Shown: piece by piece, positions 6,495 to 9,818 of the stretch
Layout: every line of letters begins with the position of its first letter
Numbering within the stretch: position 1 is the stretch's first letter
NCBI GenBank assembly: GCA_013042695.1
Contig: JABDPQ010000766.1
Coordinates: 1 to 9,818, forward strand
DNA length: 9,818 nucleotides
Reading direction: 5' to 3'
Origin: Desulfobacterales bacterium
GTDB taxonomy: Bacteria > Desulfobacterota > Desulfobulbia > Desulfobulbales > Desulfocapsaceae
The notes under the pieces: model-generated
Databases searched by the model: none
The model's input: only the letters and a program-made list of their open reading frames with translations
Told to the model about the DNA's origin: nothing
Position numbers and translations under genes: made by a program

Positions 6495-8153
6495 TCAGTT
6501 TTCTGTCATGAATACCCGCAGTTCCTCGATTCTTGAGGGGTGTTTGAGTTTTTGAATTGCCTGAGCTTCAATCTGACGAATTCGCTCTCGGGTAACTGCA
6601 AAGCACCTGCCAACTTCTTCTAAGGTATGGTCGCAGTCAACATCAATGCCGTACCTCATCTGCAGCACTTTCGCTTCACGCGGGGTCAACGATGACATCA
6701 CCTGGTTCAGGCATTGGCGCAAACTGGCAGTCATTGAGGCATCATGAGGTCCGGGCCGATCACTATCTTCTATGAAATCACCAAGGAAGGTCTCCCCGTC
6801 ATCTCCAACAGGGGTATCCAGCGAGATAGCATCTTTGGCAATTTTAAGGGCCGACTTAACCTTGTTTACCTCGGTGCCCAGCTGATCAGCCATCTCCTCT
6901 GGTGTTGGCTCACGATGTTCTTCAAGCAGAAAATCTTTTGATACCCGGAGCAGCCTGTTAATGGTTTCAATCATGTGAACAGGGAGACGTATCGTTCGTC
7001 CCTGGTCGGCTATCCCTCTGGTTATTGCCTGCCTGATCCACCAGGTGGCATAGGTGCTGAATTTATAGCCGCGATGATAATCAAATTTCTCCACCGCTTT
7101 CATGAGACCGATATTGCCTTCCTGGATAAGATCTGAAAACTGCAATCCACGATTAACAAATTTCTTGGAAACAGAAATAACCAGACGCAAATTGGCACGC
7201 ACCAGTGATTCTTTGGCATGTTTTGTAATATCACGACCTGCCTCAATTTCACCGAAAAGATATTTGAGGGCCTCAGAATCCAGGCCAGCCTCACCCATAA
7301 ATTGCCAATTGACCTGCGCCTCAATACTGTGCATAAACGAAGGGTCATCTTCTCTTTCAGGCACAGCGAGCTTTTGAGCTTTGACCACTTCTACCAAGAC
7401 GTGACGGAAACGTTTTGAGAGTTCCTCAAGCCCTGTTGCAATTGAATTGATACATTCCTGACAGATCATTTTGCCGTCAAACAATACAGCTATTTCTTCG
7501 CCCTTATCCAAGACCTTTTGACGAAGTTCCTGATAACCGGCAGCGCCACAGCCTGTTTTGCGCAACTCCCTGAGCAGTTCCTCTCGGCGTGCATCCAGCT
7601 CAACTGCCTGCTCAACGGATGTAATAAAAGACTTCTGCTCTTTCTTGCTTATCGCTGGCTGGTTATCTGGTACACCATGGATAACCTGAAATACCTTGCG
7701 ACGGCCTTCCTGAAGATCCGAGGCTAGCTCATGCAGGACCGGTAGTGCAAGTGGTGTTGAAAAAACTGCACTCTGCACCCGATATTTGCCTTCTTCCATC
7801 AATTGAGCCAGCTTTAACTCCTCTTCGTGGCTTAAAAGTGTCAGGCTACCCATCTCACGAAGATAGATATTCATTGGATCAACTGATTGTTTACCAGCCT
7901 TTGCGGGTGAGCGAGACAATCGTCTTCGATTACCCTGACGTCTGTCGCTGAAAGGACCGCTGCGACGATCTCCGCTGGTATTTCTCCTGTCTTCAGGGAC
8001 ATCCTCTGGAAGCATTACAGGAATAGCTTCATTCTCTGCATTAAATATACCGGTCAGATCCCAAAGAGACGGGTCATTCTCAGATTCCTGGAAGTGCTCC
8101 TCATCTGAGTCTTCGTCTTCTCCATTGCGTCCATCAAATTCATCGGCAATCAT
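6495..8153 (-). CDS. rpoD: Primary RNA polymerase sigma factor RpoD (sigma-70)
   Basis: Housekeeping sigma factor directing core RNA polymerase to -35/-10 promoters; 552 residues. Region 1.2 starts at about 91 (VDPMNIYLREMG). A non-conserved domain spans about 130-310. Region 2 holds the core-binding and -10 helices (NLRLVISVSKKF; YKFSTYATWWIRQAITRG at 363-380; TIRLPVHMIETI). Region 3 follows, and region 4.2 is TLEEVGRCFAVTRERIRQIE (510-529), then QKLKHPSR. Recognisable region 1.1 is absent: residues 4-27 are acidic, and 55-78 are Arg-rich with DRR at 55, 62 and 70. An in-frame TGA lies 17 codons upstream with no start codon between, and GAGGG lies 5 nt before the ATG, so this start is firm unless the sequence has an error. 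It is the downstream partner of dnaG, as in the macromolecular-synthesis operon, and ends at a clear terminator. Confidence 0.97.
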   Translation of the reverse strand: MIADEFDGRNGEDEDSDEEHFQESENDPSLWDLTGIFNAENEAIPVMLPEDVPEDRRNTSGDRRSGPFSDRRQGNRRRLSRSPAKAGKQSVDPMNIYLREMGSLTLLSHEEELKLAQLMEEGKYRVQSAVFSTPLALPVLHELASDLQEGRRKVFQVIHGVPDNQPAISKKEQKSFITSVEQAVELDARREELLRELRKTGCGAAGYQELRQKVLDKGEEIAVLFDGKMICQECINSIATGLEELSKRFRHVLVEVVKAQKLAVPEREDDPSFMHSIEAQVNWQFMGEAGLDSEALKYLFGEIEAGRDITKHAKESLVRANLRLVISVSKKFVNRGLQFSDLIQEGNIGLMKAVEKFDYHRGYKFSTYATWWIRQAITRGIADQGRTIRLPVHMIETINRLLRVSKDFLLEEHREPTPEEMADQLGTEVNKVKSALKIAKDAISLDTPVGDDGETFLGDFIEDSDRPGPHDASMTASLRQCLNQVMSSLTPREAKVLQMRYGIDVDCDHTLEEVGRCFAVTRERIRQIEAQAIQKLKHPSRIEELRVFMTEN

Positions 8154-8336
8154 TGCACCCTCATCACTGGTTTTCTCACATCGCTTTAATCTGAAGCAGA
8201 ATCATCATTGCTCCTGCAATCGATTCATTATTAGAGTATAAATCTGCTAAAATCAATAACTAACGCTTGTCTTGCAATTTTCCGTGTATTTTTTTCAGAT
8301 ATCAGCTGGAAGAGATTAACGTCGATAAAACAATAG
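8154..8336 (-). other. rpoD-proximal leader
   Basis: This is AT-rich non-coding sequence between the palindromic element and rpoD. It contains a possible -10, TATACT (8240-8235, 5 of 6 matches), with no good -35 at 16-18 bp. It also contains a 10-codon frame MMILLQIKAM (ATG 8208 to TGA 8176), preceded by AGGAGCA and ending 22 nt before the rpoD ATG. No sigma region 1.1 remnant is recognisable in any minus-strand frame that I read here. Confidence 0.3.
8331..8336. repeat. Left direct repeat CAATAG (possible target-site duplication)
   Basis: CAATAG here and at 8477-8482 immediately flanks the palindromic element. The match extends to CAATAGA (7 bp) if the first base of the left terminus is counted. 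Confidence 0.5.
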
Positions 8337-8476
8337 AGCCACTTGTAAAACGCCCTTTTCGTTCAACCTCTACGTTATGCTTAAATTTTTATCCTCGGAA
8401 TAGCAATTATATGCCTGCGGTAAAAATTTTTCACATGCCTTGACTTTGAACGAAAAGCATCATTTTGCAAAAGGCT
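8337..8476. mobile_element. MITE-like 140-bp palindromic element between dnaG and rpoD
   Basis: The two ends are inverted copies. AGCC at 8337-8340 pairs with GGCT at 8473-8476; TTGTAAAA at 8343-8350 nearly pairs with TTTTGCAA at 8463-8470 (one mismatch); CTTTTCGTTCAA at 8355-8366 pairs perfectly over 12 bp with TTGAACGAAAAG at 8446-8457. Nested inside, AAATTTTTA (8383-8391) pairs perfectly with TAAAAATTT (8421-8429) about the same centre near 8406. The element has no coding capacity. It is bounded by CAATAG direct repeats. Long terminal inverted repeats, small size and a flanking duplication are the hallmarks of a non-autonomous MITE. The alternative is a native RNA-processing hairpin in the dnaG-rpoD transcript. 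No transposase is nearby. Confidence 0.55.
8406..8434 (-). promoter_or_regulatory. Candidate sigma-70 promoter for rpoD inside the palindrome
   Basis: Minus-strand GTGAAA (8434-8429, 4 of 6 to TTGACA) is followed after 17 bp by a perfect TATAAT (8411-8406). The -10 sits almost exactly at the dyad centre of the palindromic element. The predicted start is near 8399, giving a leader of about 245 nt before rpoD. Confidence 0.45.
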
Positions 8477-8482
8477 CAATAG
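8477..8482. repeat. Right direct repeat CAATAG (possible target-site duplication)
   Basis: Partner of the repeat at 8331-8336. It lies 10 bp past the dnaG stop codon, so an insertion here would leave dnaG intact. Confidence 0.5.
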
Positions 8483-8492
8483 ATTGATGGCA

Positions 8493-9818
8493 TCAGATAC
8501 TTTTGAGCTCACCGTCTACCTGCATCTTCTGCTGCAGGAGCTCACTTATCAGCTTAAAATCACTGCTTTTTTGAGCCTCAGTTATGGTTTTCATCAACTT
8601 GTCCGATTTCTGCTTTAATAACGCCTGACGTAGCCAAAGAACAATTTCCTCCAACTCTTTCTTGCTGCCGCCCTCTGTCGAAAAATCGTCTGCAGAGGTG
8701 GCACGCATCAACAAGGATGCAACCACGGTTCGTTCTTCTCCTTCCGGCAAGACCGATAGCAAATCTTCAGGTTGCAGATTGCCCCGTTTCTGCTCAAAGA
8801 GGATTTTCAGCTGCAAAAAGATAACCTCCCCAATGGTGCCGTAAAGAACCTCATCAAGACCCGCTTCACCGAGCACATTCACAAACTCAGGATTGAGTAC
8901 TGCAAAAGCAATCAACCGTTTATGCGCACCATCGAGCGGTTTTAACGAAGAAGTTTTTGCCTTGTGCTCAAAAGAAGATACTAATCTTTCTGTTGCCGCC
9001 TCTGAAGTAGTCAGCTGTGCCACGAGCACTTCAGGTTCAACCCCCAATATTGTAGCAAAATGTGCTGCCATAACCGAACGCTGTAAAGGTGCCGTTGCTG
9101 CATTCATCAATGGCTTTAGCTCTTCAATGATCCTCGATTTGCCATCAAGCGACAAACCATGACGCCCAATGAGGCGGTCCAGGACGAACTCTGGTAATGT
9201 TTCGGCCTCTTCGATAAGATTCTTTAACGCTTCCAGCCCCTTCTGCTGCACAAAGGTATCCGGATCGTGCTCATCGGGAAGCAATGCAACCCGGGCGCTC
9301 ACCTGCTCAGCCAGAAAATGGCTGACTGCTCGCTCAGCAGCCTTGACTCCGGCCTGATCTCCATCAAAAAGTAAAATGATTTCATCGGCCAACGGCTTGA
9401 GTTGACGCACCTGCTCACGGGTCAATGCAGTGCCAAGAGGGGCGACAACCGGATCAAAACCATGGGCAACAAGTGAGAGGAGATCAAAATTACCCTCAAC
9501 AAGCACCGCTTTGCGTTGAATACGAATCGCATCCCTTTGCTGGTAGAGACCAAACAATAGCCGGCTCTTGTTGTAGAGAGCGCTATCTGGAGAATTAAGA
9601 TATTTTGGATTTCCGTTGCCAACAATTCGTCCGCCAAAACCGCTGATACGCCCTCTGGCATCAAATATCGGGAAGATGATTCGATCTCTAAACCGGTCGT
9701 ATGTTCCGCCCTGCTGTTTTTCTGCCAGCAAACCAAGTTCAACTGAAAGAGGTATTTCATTCTTATCCAGCCGAGAACCAAGGAAGTTCCAGCTTTCCAC
9801 TTCTGCATCGGGTGCATA
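8493..9818 (-). CDS. dnaG: DNA primase (5' end off the window)
   Basis: DnaG makes the RNA primers for the replication fork and works with the DnaB helicase. The frame runs open through the right edge: 441 residues are present, beginning inside the catalytic core at YAPDAEVESW. The zinc-binding domain and roughly the first 150 residues of a normal protein of about 600 are therefore missing only because of the window edge. Landmarks in the visible part are RFRDRIIFPIFD (42-53), GFGGRIVG (60-67), PKYLNSP (71-77), the TOPRIM metal-binding Glu in VLVEGNFDLL (105-114; EGNFD instead of the EGYMD of E. coli), FDGDQAG (151-157) and DPDTFVQ (185-191). After about residue 290 the poorly conserved helical C-terminal domain should contact DnaB. 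It lies upstream of rpoD in the same orientation, separated by the palindromic element; no clear terminator other than that element follows. Confidence 0.97.
   Translation of the reverse strand, partial: YAPDAEVESWNFLGSRLDKNEIPLSVELGLLAEKQQGGTYDRFRDRIIFPIFDARGRISGFGGRIVGNGNPKYLNSPDSALYNKSRLLFGLYQQRDAIRIQRKAVLVEGNFDLLSLVAHGFDPVVAPLGTALTREQVRQLKPLADEIILLFDGDQAGVKAAERAVSHFLAEQVSARVALLPDEHDPDTFVQQKGLEALKNLIEEAETLPEFVLDRLIGRHGLSLDGKSRIIEELKPLMNAATAPLQRSVMAAHFATILGVEPEVLVAQLTTSEAATERLVSSFEHKAKTSSLKPLDGAHKRLIAFAVLNPEFVNVLGEAGLDEVLYGTIGEVIFLQLKILFEQKRGNLQPEDLLSVLPEGEERTVVASLLMRATSADDFSTEGGSKKELEEIVLWLRQALLKQKSDKLMKTITEAQKSSDFKLISELLQQKMQVDGELKSI

Noticed and set aside
6485..6499. 5-bp inverted repeat ACTGA/TCAGT at the rpoD stop
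   Set aside because: It is too short and has no U-tract; the strong terminator lies just beyond it.
9480..9500. TOPRIM motif EGNFD instead of EGYMD in DnaG
   Set aside because: The metal-binding Glu and the DGD motif are intact, and variation of the middle residues is common in this family.

Overview
The window looks like chromosomal core DNA from a sulfate-reducing (or sulfur-disproportionating) Desulfobacterota bacterium. DsrA and DsrB both have the cysteine spacing of the bacterial dissimilatory sulfite reductase, and the protein style resembles Desulfobulbales; this assignment is from memory of the families, not a search. All seven genes lie on the minus strand. In the direction of transcription (right to left) the order is dnaG (5' end cut by the right edge), rpoD, dprA, rpe, pgi, dsrA, dsrB (3' end cut by the left edge). 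I see no tRNA, rRNA, CRISPR array, transposase or phage gene.

Right part (6411-9818): dnaG and rpoD form the replication/transcription pair of the classical macromolecular-synthesis cluster. They are separated by an unusually structured 339-bp gap. The gap holds a 140-bp palindromic element with about 30-bp inverted termini, flanked by a 6-7 bp direct repeat, so it looks like a MITE. The best rpoD promoter candidate sits near its dyad centre. RpoD has complete regions 1.2 to 4.2 but no recognisable region 1.1; instead it has an acidic then Arg-rich N-terminus. A strong intrinsic terminator follows rpoD.

Middle part (2739-6386): dprA (natural competence/ssDNA handling), rpe and pgi. Rpe and Pgi are both sugar-phosphate isomerising enzymes that link glycolysis/gluconeogenesis with the pentose phosphate pathway. 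Between dprA and rpe lies an 84-bp run of twelve degenerate heptanucleotide repeats. A hairpin overlaps the rpe stop codon.

Left part (1-2738): dsrA and dsrB, the two subunits of the terminal sulfite reductase, have their own promoter candidate (TTGACA, 17 bp, TATCCT), a leader of about 190 nt and strong Shine-Dalgarno sites. A dsrD gene commonly follows dsrB in sulfate reducers, but that position is outside the window.

I found no evidence of a new multi-gene system. The interesting signals are non-coding: the MITE-like palindrome, the heptamer array, and the regulatory geometry around rpoD and dprA.
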